Shown here piece by piece: positions 25,213-33,256 of a stretch of DNA of 35,155 bases. The position numbers were made by a program, and so were the translations under genes. The DNA lies in the NCBI GenBank assembly GCA_902825845.1, contig CADECM010000066.1, positions 1 to 35,155 on the forward strand. The letters run 5' to 3'. The DNA comes from an uncultured beta proteobacterium. Lineage in GTDB: Bacteria > Pseudomonadota > Gammaproteobacteria > Burkholderiales > SG8-41. How positions within the stretch are numbered: the first letter of the stretch is position 1; every line of letters begins with the position of its first letter. Below the pieces are notes generated by a model. The model was not told the origin of the DNA, searched no databases, and saw nothing but the letters and a program-made list of their open reading frames with translations.

Positions 25213-26307
25213 ATGAAAATCACCCGCGTGGAACCCATTCTCATCCGCACGCCGCTGGTGCTGGACGGTGCCGTGCCGCAGGCCAGCGGCGCGCCCAAAA
25301 ATGATGTGCACACCGTGCTGGTCAAGGTGGAAACCGACGACGGCGTCACCGGCTGGGGCGAGGCGTTTTCCAACGCCGGCTGGCAAAGCACTTGTACTGC
25401 CATTGCGCAAATCATCGCCCCGCGCGTGGTGGGCAAGGATCCGTCGCAGATCGCGCAGATTCAGGCCGACCTGCACCGCGGCCTCTACAACACCGGCCGC
25501 AGCGGACCGACCGTCTTCGCCATTTCCGGGCTCGACATCGCGCTGTGGGATATCGCCGCCAAGCGCGCGGGGCAGCCGCTGTACCAACTGCTGGGCGGCA
25601 GCGCGCGCGCCACGCTGCCTGCGTATGCGAGCCTGCTGCGCTATGGCGACGCCAAAGTGGTCGAGCGCAAGACCAGAGAAGCGATCGATCGTGGCTACCG
25701 CTACATCAAGCTGCACGAAAACAAGACCGACATCGTGCGCGCCGCCAAAAACGTGTGCGGCGACAAGGTGCCGCTGATGGTCGATTGCTCGTGCCCGTGG
25801 ACCGTGGATGAGGCGATCGCCATTTCGCGCGAATGGGCAGAGATGAAGCTGGCGTGGATCGAAGAACCGATCTACCCGCCGGATGACCACAGCGGCCTTG
25901 CGCGCCTGCGTGCCGTCAGCACGGCGCCAATCGCCGCCGGCGAAAACATTTCAAATTTCATGGAATTCAAGCGCCTGTTCGACGCCGGCGCGGTGGGCAT
26001 TGCCCAGCCGAGCATCACCAAGATCGGCGGCGTCACCGAAATGCGCAAGATCTTCGCGCTGGGTGAAGCCAATGGCGTGGTGGTGGTGCCGCATTCGCCG
26101 TACTTCGGCCCGGGCCTGCTGGCGTCGATCCACGTGTGCGCGGCGAGCGCGCGCGAGATCCCGATCGAACGCTACTACTGCGACTTTGCCGAGACCCCGT
26201 TCGGCGAACAGATCATTCCCAAGAATGGTGATTTTGCCGTGCCACAGGGGCCGGGACTGGGCAAGGACCCCGACGCGGGGTTGATCGAACGCATGCGCGT
26301 GGCGTAA
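25213..26307 (+). CDS. enolase-superfamily enzyme (mandelate racemase/muconate-lactonizing type)
   Basis: 364 residues from ATG 25213; the frame is open from 25057 but the family starts here. The capping domain opens with MKITRVEPILIRTPL. In the barrel, Lys166-x-His168 (YIKLHE) stands where KxK is usual. Metal ligands are Asp191 (LMVDCS), Glu217 or 218 (WIEEP) and Glu244 (AAGEN), and His294 (VVPHSPYFGPG) is a likely second acid/base. The enzyme should abstract a proton next to a carboxylate as a dehydratase, racemase or cycloisomerase; the replaced Lys argues against plain mandelate racemase. First gene of a compact unit: the next starts are 20, 10 and 34 bases after each stop. Confidence 0.92.
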   Translation: MKITRVEPILIRTPLVLDGAVPQASGAPKNDVHTVLVKVETDDGVTGWGEAFSNAGWQSTCTAIAQIIAPRVVGKDPSQIAQIQADLHRGLYNTGRSGPTVFAISGLDIALWDIAAKRAGQPLYQLLGGSARATLPAYASLLRYGDAKVVERKTREAIDRGYRYIKLHENKTDIVRAAKNVCGDKVPLMVDCSCPWTVDEAIAISREWAEMKLAWIEEPIYPPDDHSGLARLRAVSTAPIAAGENISNFMEFKRLFDAGAVGIAQPSITKIGGVTEMRKIFALGEANGVVVVPHSPYFGPGLLASIHVCAASAREIPIERYYCDFAETPFGEQIIPKNGDFAVPQGPGLGKDPDAGLIERMRVA

Positions 26308-26327
26308 TCAAAAATCAGGAGAAAGCC

Positions 26328-27497
26328 ATGTTCTCGGGAATGTTTACCTTCACCGCGATAGAACGCATTGTCTACGGCCAGCCGGCGGCGCAGGCGTTGC
26401 TTGCGGAGGCCGAGCGTCTAAAGGCTCAGCGTGTATTCCTGATGGTCAGCGGCACCATGAATCGCAGCACCGGCGAAGTGGCGAAGGTGCGCGACGCGCT
26501 GGGCGGTCGCTTTGCCGGGCTGTATGACCGCATGCCCTCGCATACGCCGCGCGACGCGGTGCTGGAAGCGGCGGCGGCGGCGCGCGCGGCGGGCGCCGAT
26601 CTCATCGTCACCTTCGGCGGCGGCTCACTCACCGATGCCGGCAAGCTGGTGCAGCTTTGCCTGCGGCACAACGTTACGCGCTACGAGGAACTCGATGCCT
26701 ATCGGGCGGTCGTCAACACCGACGGCACGCGCAAGATTCCGGAATTCGACGGACCGAAGGTGCGCCAGATCGCGATTCCCACCACGCTGTCGGGCGGCGA
26801 GTTTCAGTCCTCGGGCGGCTGCACCGACACGCGGCGCAAGGTGAAGCAGAGTTTCCGGCATCCGCTGCATATTCCGCGCGTGGTCATTCTCGATCCGGCA
26901 CCCACGCTGCATACGCCGCTGTGGGTGTGGCTGTCGACGGGCGTGCGCGCCATCGATCACGCCACCGAGGCGATATGCTCCGGCAGTTCCAATCCCGTGA
27001 GCGACGCGAGTTTCCTGCATGCGCTGAAGCTGCTGAGCCAGGGCCTGCCGCGCGTCAAGGCGCATCCGGACGATCTCGATGCGCGCCTCGATTGCCAACT
27101 CGCGGTATGGCTGGCGATGGCCGGGCGGCAGACGGGTATCAACATGGGCGCAAGTCACGCCATCGGCCACGTGCTGGGCGGCAGCTGTGACGTGGCGCAC
27201 GGCCACACCTCGTGCGTGATGCTGGCGCCGGTGCTGCGTTACAACCGCTCGGTCAATCATGAACGCCAGAAGCTGGTGGCCGAAGCGATGGGCCATCCCG
27301 GCGAGGATGCGGCGGATGTGATCGCGGCATTCGTGGCAGGCTTGGGACAGCCGGGGCGTCTAACGGACGTTGGCGTCACCCGCGAGCAGTTCCCGATGAT
27401 CGCGGAACACGCGATGCACGACGCCTGGCTGCACAGCAATCCGCGCAAGATCACCAGCGTGGAGCAGGTGTACGAGATTCTTGAATCCGCGGCATAG
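26328..27497 (+). CDS. iron-ADH-family oxidoreductase, maleylacetate-reductase-like
   Basis: 389 residues, with AGGAGA before the ATG. The NAD-binding segment is TFGGGSLTDAGK (GGGS at 97-100). Metal-site positions: GVRAIDHATEA puts Arg207 where metal-using members have Asp and maleylacetate reductases have Asn; His211, His277, His281 (GASHAIGHVLGG) and His291 remain. The architecture is that of maleylacetate reductase, which reduces maleylacetate to 3-oxoadipate in chloroaromatic and resorcinol breakdown, but the Arg leaves the substrate open. Second gene of the unit with the enolase-superfamily enzyme and two Bugs. Confidence 0.9.
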   Translation: MFSGMFTFTAIERIVYGQPAAQALLAEAERLKAQRVFLMVSGTMNRSTGEVAKVRDALGGRFAGLYDRMPSHTPRDAVLEAAAAARAAGADLIVTFGGGSLTDAGKLVQLCLRHNVTRYEELDAYRAVVNTDGTRKIPEFDGPKVRQIAIPTTLSGGEFQSSGGCTDTRRKVKQSFRHPLHIPRVVILDPAPTLHTPLWVWLSTGVRAIDHATEAICSGSSNPVSDASFLHALKLLSQGLPRVKAHPDDLDARLDCQLAVWLAMAGRQTGINMGASHAIGHVLGGSCDVAHGHTSCVMLAPVLRYNRSVNHERQKLVAEAMGHPGEDAADVIAAFVAGLGQPGRLTDVGVTREQFPMIAEHAMHDAWLHSNPRKITSVEQVYEILESAA

Positions 27498-27507
27498 GAT
27501 AGTCGCG

Positions 27508-28512
27508 ATGCGTTTCAAAACAACGGGGAGATGGCGCCCGTCCAGGTGGGGCGGTGCTGCGGCACTGTTGGTGACCCTGGGCGCCGCGCTGGCGGGGGTG
27601 GCGGGAGCGCAGGACTATCCCACCAAACCCATTCGCTTCATCGTCGGCTTCGGCGCCGGCGGGGGCAACGACATGATTGCGCGCACGCTGGGCCACAAGA
27701 TCACCGAAAGCACCGGCCAGCAGGTGATCGTCGACAACCGGCCGGGCAGCGCCGGCATTGTGGCCGCGGTGATTGCCACCAAGGCGCCACCCGACGGCTA
27801 CACACTGTTTGCCGGCAGCATCAGCACGCTGGCCACCAACGTCAGCATGTATCGCAAGCTGCCGTACGATCCGCTGCGCGATTTTGTGCCGGTGACCACC
27901 ACCACGCTCAGTCCGTATCTGTTTACGGTGCACCCCGGCGTGAAGGCCGCAACACTGAAGGAATTCATCGCGCTCGCCAAAGCGTCGCCGGGGAAAATCA
28001 ACTATGCGTCGGCAGGCAGCGGCGGCGGCAACCATCTGTCGCAGGAGTTGGTGAAGTCGATGGCGGGGATCGACATGGCGCATGTGCCGTACAAGGGCGC
28101 AGCCGGTCAGGTGACGGCGCTGCTCGGCGGCGAAGTACAGATGAGCTGCATCCAGGTGCAGGTGGCGCTGACGCAGGTGCGCGCCGGCCGTCTGCGCGCG
28201 CTGGCAGTCACGGGCGCGCAGCGCCTCGCCATTGCACCCGAGATACCCACGATCGCCGAAGCCGCGATACCGGGTTTCGAGGCGATCTCGTGGCAGGGCG
28301 TGGTACTGCCGGCCGGCACGCCGCGCGCCATTGTCACGCGGGTGCACAGCGAAATCGCCAAAGCGCTGCAGGCGCCTGACGTGCAAAAACGTCTGGCCGC
28401 CGAGGGCACCACACCTGGCGGCATCACGCCGGAGGCGTTCGCGGCGTTCATTCGCAGCGAAATCGCCAAGTGGGCGAAGGTGGTGAAGATTGCCGGCGCG
28501 AAGGCGGATTGA
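27508..28512 (+). CDS. Bug-family substrate-binding protein
   Basis: 334 residues from ATG 27508, with AGGA eight bases upstream; it starts ten bases after the previous stop. Signal peptide with arginine-rich start (RFKTTGRWRPSRW) ends near 35 (VAGAQ), then YPTKPIRFIVGFGAGGGND. Other marks are DNRPGSAGIVA, PPDGYTLF, AHVPYKGAAGQVTALLGGEV and EIPTIAEAAIPGF. Third gene of the unit, followed after 34 bases by a second, clearly different Bug. Ligand unknown. Confidence 0.95.
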   Translation: MRFKTTGRWRPSRWGGAAALLVTLGAALAGVAGAQDYPTKPIRFIVGFGAGGGNDMIARTLGHKITESTGQQVIVDNRPGSAGIVAAVIATKAPPDGYTLFAGSISTLATNVSMYRKLPYDPLRDFVPVTTTTLSPYLFTVHPGVKAATLKEFIALAKASPGKINYASAGSGGGNHLSQELVKSMAGIDMAHVPYKGAAGQVTALLGGEVQMSCIQVQVALTQVRAGRLRALAVTGAQRLAIAPEIPTIAEAAIPGFEAISWQGVVLPAGTPRAIVTRVHSEIAKALQAPDVQKRLAAEGTTPGGITPEAFAAFIRSEIAKWAKVVKIAGAKAD

Positions 28513-28546
28513 GCGTGCAGTGCCGCAGCGCGTGACGGAGGGATCG

Positions 28547-29530
28547 ATGAAGCCATCCATGACAGGCACCGCGCCGCGTGTGCTGATCGCATTCGCGGCG
28601 GGCAGCGCGATGCTTGCACCTGCTGCGGCGCAGCCCTACCCGACGCGGCCAATCCGTCTTGTGGTCTCGGTGCAACCGGGCGGCAATCTGGACATGGTGG
28701 GGCGTTCCGTCGCCGACAAGGTGAGCGCGGGCCTTGGCCAGCGCATGTTTGTCGAGAACCGGCCCGGCGCCAACAGCACCATCGGCTTTGGCAGCGTTGC
28801 GCGCGCCGCGCCCGATGGCTACACCTACATCATGGTGGCGCAAAGCGCGCTGGTGGCACCGCGCATGATGCGCAATCCGCCGTACGATCCGGTGCGCGAT
28901 TTCGCCGGTGTCAGTCACATCGCGACGCTGCCGCAGTTGCTGGTGGTGCATCCCTCGCTTCCGGTGAAGAGCGTGCGCGAGTTCATCGCGCTGGCGAGGG
29001 CGCGGCCGGGCGAACTGAATTGCGCCACCTCGGGCAACGGCTCCGGCTCGCACCTGGCGCTGGCACTGTTCAGCCGCACGGCCGGCGTGCGCGTGATGCG
29101 CATTCCCTACAACGGCGACGGCCCGGCGATCATTGATCTGCTGGGCGGGCAGGTGCCGGTGAAGTTCGATAATGTCAGCACCTCGCTGCAGCATGTACGC
29201 GGCGGGCGTCTGCGCGCGCTGGGTGTCACCAGTGCCGCGCGCAGCGCGTTGTTACCCGAGGTGCCGGCGATCAGCGAAACGGTGCCCGGCTTTCAGGCGA
29301 GCATCTTCAACGGCATGCTCGCGCCTGCCGCCACGCCGCCGGAGATGCTGGCGCGCGTGCATGCGGAAATCGTGAAGTTCACGCAGGCGCCGGATATCCG
29401 CAAGCGCTTTGCGGGGCAGGGCGTCGAGCTGCAGGCGAGCGCGACACCGGAGGCGTTTTCCGCCTTCATCCAATCGGAGTACGCGCGCTGGGCGCGCGTG
29501 ATGGAAGAAGCGGGCATCAAGCCTGAATAA
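28547..29530 (+). CDS. Bug-family substrate-binding protein
   Basis: 327 residues from ATG 28547, with GGAGG about five bases upstream. Signal peptide ends near 29 (LAPAAAQ), then YPTRPIRLVVSVQPGGNLD. Other marks are ENRPGANSTIG, PDGYTYIM, MRIPYNGDGPAIIDLLGGQV and EVPAISETVPGF. The usual VPYKG loop reads IPYNG. Last gene of the enolase/iron-ADH/Bug/Bug unit; two paralogues in a row suggests two ligands or a diverged copy. AT-rich element copy G follows seven bases after the stop. Confidence 0.95.
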   Translation: MKPSMTGTAPRVLIAFAAGSAMLAPAAAQPYPTRPIRLVVSVQPGGNLDMVGRSVADKVSAGLGQRMFVENRPGANSTIGFGSVARAAPDGYTYIMVAQSALVAPRMMRNPPYDPVRDFAGVSHIATLPQLLVVHPSLPVKSVREFIALARARPGELNCATSGNGSGSHLALALFSRTAGVRVMRIPYNGDGPAIIDLLGGQVPVKFDNVSTSLQHVRGGRLRALGVTSAARSALLPEVPAISETVPGFQASIFNGMLAPAATPPEMLARVHAEIVKFTQAPDIRKRFAGQGVELQASATPEAFSAFIQSEYARWARVMEEAGIKPE

Positions 29531-29536
29531 AAATAT

Positions 29537-29556
29537 CATTAAAAACAATAACTTAC
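29537..29556 (+). repeat. AT-rich interspersed element, copy G
   Basis: Reads CATTAAAAACAATAACTTAC, seven bases after the Bug stop and 17 bases before the ATG of the SnoaL-like gene, so it lies where a promoter for the next unit would be. Confidence 0.6.
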
Positions 29557-29573
29557 GATACCATCCCCGAACC

Positions 29574-30068
29574 ATGACGACACCCCGCATCGACATGCAA
29601 TACGTGATTGACCAGGCTGCGATCAAGGCCGTGCTCGCGCGCTACTTTCAGGGACTGGATCGCGGTTTGTCCGATCAGGTGCGCAGTTGCTTTACCGACG
29701 ACGTGAAGGCGTACTACGACGGCCGCGAGCCGGTGTCCGGCATCGACGCCATGATGGCTTCGATGAACACGTTCAAGCGGATGGCTGCGGGCACGATGAA
29801 GGCCACCACGCATTTCATGGGCACCTTCAATCTCAATCGTCTCGAGGGCATTGTGGCCGAAACCGAGACCTACGCCATTGCGTATCTGGTGCGAGCGGCA
29901 ACACCGCAGGACCAGATCGCCATGCGCAGTCTGCGTTACCTCGACCGACTGCGACGCGACAATGGCGAGTGGCGCATCAGCGAGCGGCGGCACACGCTGG
30001 ACTGGAGCTGCGAGTTGCAGGCGGCATTTGCCGCGACGCTGGCGCAGCGCCTCAAGGATTGGCCGTGA
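29574..30068 (+). CDS. SnoaL-like (NTF2-fold) protein
   Basis: 164 residues of the SnoaL/NTF2-like cone fold: an N-terminal helix (DQAAIKAVLARYFQGLD), CFTDDVKAYYDG, TTHFMGTFNLNRLEG, AETETYAIAYLV and RYLDRLRRDNGEWRISERRHTLDW. The family covers polyketide cyclases, ring-hydroxylating small subunits, isomerases and dehydratases. The HTLDW end and FTDDV start resemble uncharacterised members found in aromatic and steroid catabolism. It has no ribosome site better than the C-rich leader after element G. It probably shares a transcript with the MmgE/PrpD gene, which starts 21 bases after its stop. Confidence 0.83.
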   Translation: MTTPRIDMQYVIDQAAIKAVLARYFQGLDRGLSDQVRSCFTDDVKAYYDGREPVSGIDAMMASMNTFKRMAAGTMKATTHFMGTFNLNRLEGIVAETETYAIAYLVRAATPQDQIAMRSLRYLDRLRRDNGEWRISERRHTLDWSCELQAAFAATLAQRLKDWP

Positions 30069-30089
30069 CGCGGCGCGCGGCAAGCGGCC

Positions 30090-31454
30090 ATGGGTATCAC
30101 ACAGCAGATTTGTGAAATCATCACCGGCATCGGCTACCGCGACCTCGGCGCCGATTGCATGGCGCGCGTCAAGCGCGCGATCAAGGATGGCCTTGCGGTG
30201 GCGGTGGCGGGCGCCGATCAGGCGCCAATCAAAATCGTTGCCGCGCAGGTTGCCGAGTACGGCGCCACACCCGCATCATCGGTGTGGGGACATGGCTTCA
30301 AGACATCGCCGGTGTATGCGGCGCTGGTCAACGGCATGGCCACGCATGTGCTGGACTTCGAACCGATGTGGAGTCCGCCCACGCATTCGGTGTCGCCCAC
30401 GGTGCCGGTGGCGTTTGCGTTGGCGGAGGCGTACGGCTGCAGCGGCCGGCAAATCGTCACTGCGGTGGCCAAGGGTCTGGAAATCCAGGGCCGCATGCAA
30501 TACGCGGGCAATCAATATGTGCCGGAGGAGTTGCCCTTCCATCCGCCGGGTGTATCGGGCGTTGTCGGCGCCGCGGTGACGGCGGGGCATCTGCTGCGGC
30601 TCAATACGCTGCAACTCCGGCACACCATCGGCATCGCCGGCTCGCGCATGGGCACGCTGCTCGCCAACGTTGGCTCGATGACCAAGGGCACGCACTGCGG
30701 CAACGCGGGGGCCGCGGGTCTGGACGCAGCGCTGCTGGCGCGCCGCGGCTTCACCGCCAACCCGGATGCGTTCGAAGCGCACAAGGGCATCATCGAGGCG
30801 TATTACGCCAAAGGATTCGATCACAAACGCTTTCTCGCCTTCGGCAAGCCGTATCGCGTGGTCGATCCGGGACATGCCATCAAACTGTTCCCGTCGCAGT
30901 ACGGCACCCACTTTGCGATCACCGCCGGCCTCGATATGCGCGACAAAATCGGCGGCGCGCGGCGCATTCGCCGCGTCGACCTGCGCGGCCCGGTGATGAA
31001 TTACATTGACCGGCCCGCGCCGGTGTCTGGACTCGACGGCAAGTTCAGCCTGCAGTACACCGCCGCCGCCGCGCTGCTCGACGGCAAGGTGAACATCGAC
31101 ACCTTTACCGACCAGCGCCGCTTTCGCGCCGACATGATTGCGCTGCTGGGCAAGACGCGCCTCACGCAGGATGCGTCGATACCCAACGACCTGCACGCCA
31201 TGCGCATCGAGCTGACGGTCGAGATGATTGACGGCGCCACGCATCGCGTGGTGTGCAAGGGACCGAAGGGCACCTGGGGCATGCCGCCGCTGCGCGATGA
31301 AGATCACCTCGTCAAGCTGCGTGATTGCTTCAGTCGTGGGCTGAGTGAGCGTCAGATGAATTTGGTGCTGTCGAGTCTGGATCGCATCGAACGGTTGAGC
31401 GTGGACGAGGTGCGCGGGGTCGTGCGGGGCATCTCGGGGCGCAAGCGGCGGTAA
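30090..31454 (+). CDS. MmgE/PrpD-family protein
   Basis: 454 residues. It fits MmgE/PrpD: an N-terminal helical domain with CMARVKRAIKDGLAVAVAG, WGHGFKTSPVYAALVNGMATHVLDFEP, HSVSPTVPVAFALAEAYG, HPPGVSGVVGAAVTAGHLLRL, IAGSRMGTLLANVGSMTKGTHCGNA, then a smaller domain. PrpD itself is 2-methylcitrate dehydratase; other members include cis-aconitate decarboxylase and an iminodisuccinate epimerase. No prpB or prpC gene is adjacent, so methylcitrate is not implied. It lies between SnoaL-like and TauD-type genes. Confidence 0.9.
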   Translation: MGITQQICEIITGIGYRDLGADCMARVKRAIKDGLAVAVAGADQAPIKIVAAQVAEYGATPASSVWGHGFKTSPVYAALVNGMATHVLDFEPMWSPPTHSVSPTVPVAFALAEAYGCSGRQIVTAVAKGLEIQGRMQYAGNQYVPEELPFHPPGVSGVVGAAVTAGHLLRLNTLQLRHTIGIAGSRMGTLLANVGSMTKGTHCGNAGAAGLDAALLARRGFTANPDAFEAHKGIIEAYYAKGFDHKRFLAFGKPYRVVDPGHAIKLFPSQYGTHFAITAGLDMRDKIGGARRIRRVDLRGPVMNYIDRPAPVSGLDGKFSLQYTAAAALLDGKVNIDTFTDQRRFRADMIALLGKTRLTQDASIPNDLHAMRIELTVEMIDGATHRVVCKGPKGTWGMPPLRDEDHLVKLRDCFSRGLSERQMNLVLSSLDRIERLSVDEVRGVVRGISGRKRR

Positions 31455-31461
31455 AAATATT

Positions 31462-31481
31462 CCATAAAATCATATACTTAT
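31462..31481 (+). repeat. AT-rich interspersed element, copy H
   Basis: Reads CCATAAAATCATATACTTAT and continues AT-rich to about 31491. It begins seven bases after the MmgE/PrpD stop, about 188 bases before the TauD-type start. Confidence 0.6.
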
Positions 31482-31517
31482 ATTAATTATTCACTGCGAC
31501 ATGCAAGTATATTATTA

Positions 31518-31536
31518 GGCGCCAAAACTTGGCGCC
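31518..31536 (+). terminator. perfect hairpin after the MmgE/PrpD gene
   Basis: GGCGCCAA (31518-31525) pairs with TTGGCGCC (31529-31536) around a three-base loop. It lies 64 bases after the stop, just past element H. It has no T run, so it may be a terminator or a repeat-associated stem. Confidence 0.4.
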
Positions 31537-31668
31537 CTACCACACAGGCCGCGCTGGATTGGCGCTGGACGCAGGTGACTCGGCGAAGGGCGCGCGCGGG
31601 GGGGGACCATGCACCTTTGGCGCATGGCAAAATGGCTAACCCGGCGGCGAACGACGAAAGGCACACGC

Positions 31669-32691
31669 ATGAGCGAAATCTACACCCAGCCGATCACCGC
31701 GCCTTGCGCATGGACGCGGGCGGACATCGCGCGAAGCGACGACTGGCAGCACGAGCTGAGCGGCACGGAAATTGACGACCTCGACCGCGCGCTGAAGGGC
31801 ATCCGCAATCCGCGCGGCAGGCTGATCGATATCACGCGCGATGATTTCCCGCTGCCGGTGCTGGCGTCGCGTCTGGCGCAGGTGGAACGCGACGTGCGGG
31901 TCGGGCGTGGCTTCTTTCTGCTGCGCGGCATTCCCGTCGAACGCTATACGGACGACGAAGTCTTTCTGCTGAAGTGGGGCATCGGGACCCACCTCGGCCG
32001 CGCGATCTCACAGAACGTCTATGGCGACATGCTCGGGCACGTGTTCGACCATGGCAACGAGGATCCGACAGCGGTGCGCACGCGCGGCTACCAGACCAGC
32101 GCCGCGCTCGACCTCCATGTCGACCGCGCCGACATGACCTCGCTCCTTTGCCTGAGCCAGGGCCGATCCGGCGGCATCAGCCGTATCGTCAGTTCGATGT
32201 CGGTGCACAACGCGATCCTCGCCGAGGCGCCGGACATGCTGCCGCCGTTGTACGACGGGCTGCCCTACATCACCACGGAGGCAAACGGCCCGATCGAGAT
32301 ATGGAACGGCCCGGTGTTCGACATGACCGGCGGCGTGCTGAGCTGCTCGTTCCGGCGCGGCACCATACAGAAGGCGATCGATTCTCCGGGCGTTGAAACG
32401 CCGCCCGAGAAGCTGTCGGCGCTCGCCTGCATCGACCGGGTGATGAACGACCCGAAACTGGTTTACGAAATGGAACTGCTGCCGGGCGACATCCAGTTCG
32501 TGAATAACTACACGCTGCTGCACGGGCGCACTGCCTTCACAGACGACGCCGGCCGATCGCGCAAGCGCCATGTTGTGCGTCTGTGGCTGCAATTCTTCAC
32601 GCCGCGGCCGGCGAGCGCCTATATCCGCGACCAATACAAGGGCATCGCCAAGACGCTCGACCAGAACCCGGTCGGCTATCGTACTCAGTAG
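31669..32691 (+). CDS. TauD/TfdA-type Fe(II)/2-oxoglutarate dioxygenase-like protein
   Basis: 340 residues from ATG 31669, with AAAGG upstream; the frame extends to 31609 without need. TauD/TfdA fold: RGFFLLRGIPV near 80-90, metal motif His150-x-Asp152 (LDLHVDRADM), distal His285 (LLHGRTAF) and a late Arg (KRHVVRLWLQ) that would hold 2-oxoglutarate. The facial triad is complete. Members hydroxylate taurine, 2,4-D, carnitine precursors and many others. Here 188 bases with an AT-rich element and a hairpin separate it from the gene before, so it may be its own unit. Substrate unknown. Confidence 0.88.
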   Translation: MSEIYTQPITAPCAWTRADIARSDDWQHELSGTEIDDLDRALKGIRNPRGRLIDITRDDFPLPVLASRLAQVERDVRVGRGFFLLRGIPVERYTDDEVFLLKWGIGTHLGRAISQNVYGDMLGHVFDHGNEDPTAVRTRGYQTSAALDLHVDRADMTSLLCLSQGRSGGISRIVSSMSVHNAILAEAPDMLPPLYDGLPYITTEANGPIEIWNGPVFDMTGGVLSCSFRRGTIQKAIDSPGVETPPEKLSALACIDRVMNDPKLVYEMELLPGDIQFVNNYTLLHGRTAFTDDAGRSRKRHVVRLWLQFFTPRPASAYIRDQYKGIAKTLDQNPVGYRTQ

Positions 32692-32867
32692 GGCACGCGA
32701 AATCGCACTCGGCCTGTTCAGCGTCGACCCTGCTTGACAATGAATGAGTGATGGAAGTCAGGCCCGTGCCGGGCACGACTTTGGCATCCAGGGACTGTCA
32801 GTAAATCTTACGTCTCTATCAGCCGCTATGAAACATCAACATCTTCCCTCACCCCTAGCCCCTCTCG

Positions 32868-32900
32868 CGAAGGGCGAGGGGAACAAGCCCTCGCCCTTCG
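32868..32900 (+). terminator. strong hairpin in the gap after the TauD-type gene
   Basis: CGAAGGGCGAGGG (32868-32880) and CCCTCGCCCTTCG (32888-32900) form a perfect 13-bp stem with a seven-base loop. With the upstream CCCCTCTCG it resembles a dispersed proteobacterial intergenic repeat. It lies 177 bases after the TauD-type stop and could end transcription. The 565-base gap (32692-33256) holds this, a weak minus-strand small ORF and nothing else recognised. Confidence 0.5.
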
Positions 32901-33031
32901 GGACAAGGGCACACTTAAAGTGGCTGCACGGTATGTCCGATGCGGTGCGGTTCTGCTGCCACTTCAGCAGCACTAACCCAATTGCCCGCTTCACCGTGAC
33001 GAAAGTTGAGCGTCACACCTGGTTGAAAACA

Positions 33032-33145
33032 CTACGCTTGCGGCACGTCGTCGATCGCAATCGCCCGTTCCCGCCGCTTCATCGCGCACCGGAGACGATA
33101 AGGCGCATCGAGGGGGATGCCGTCAGGCGTCATCAAATAGACCAT
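33032..33145 (-). CDS. small unrecognised ORF or fragment
   Basis: A minus-strand ATG at 33145 opens a 37-residue frame with protein-like content (MVYLMTPDGIPLDAPYRLRC near the start, RRERAIAIDDV near the end). No family is recognised and no ribosome site is clear. It may be the fragment of a lost gene or chance. Confidence 0.2.
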   Translation of the reverse strand: MVYLMTPDGIPLDAPYRLRCAMKRRERAIAIDDVPQA

Positions 33146-33256
33146 GCAATCGCCCAGCCTTCACGAAAGCGCCCCCAGCGCCGGCGTGGCCCCTCGCCCT
33201 GGCGGGCGCTCTGTGCGAGAATTATTGAACAACAACGGCAATGTTAGAGGTGCAAA

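Noticed and set aside
32744..33247. Plus-strand frame of 167 codons
   Set aside because: It reads through a dispersed hairpin repeat and is Arg/His-rich at the end; not credible as a gene.
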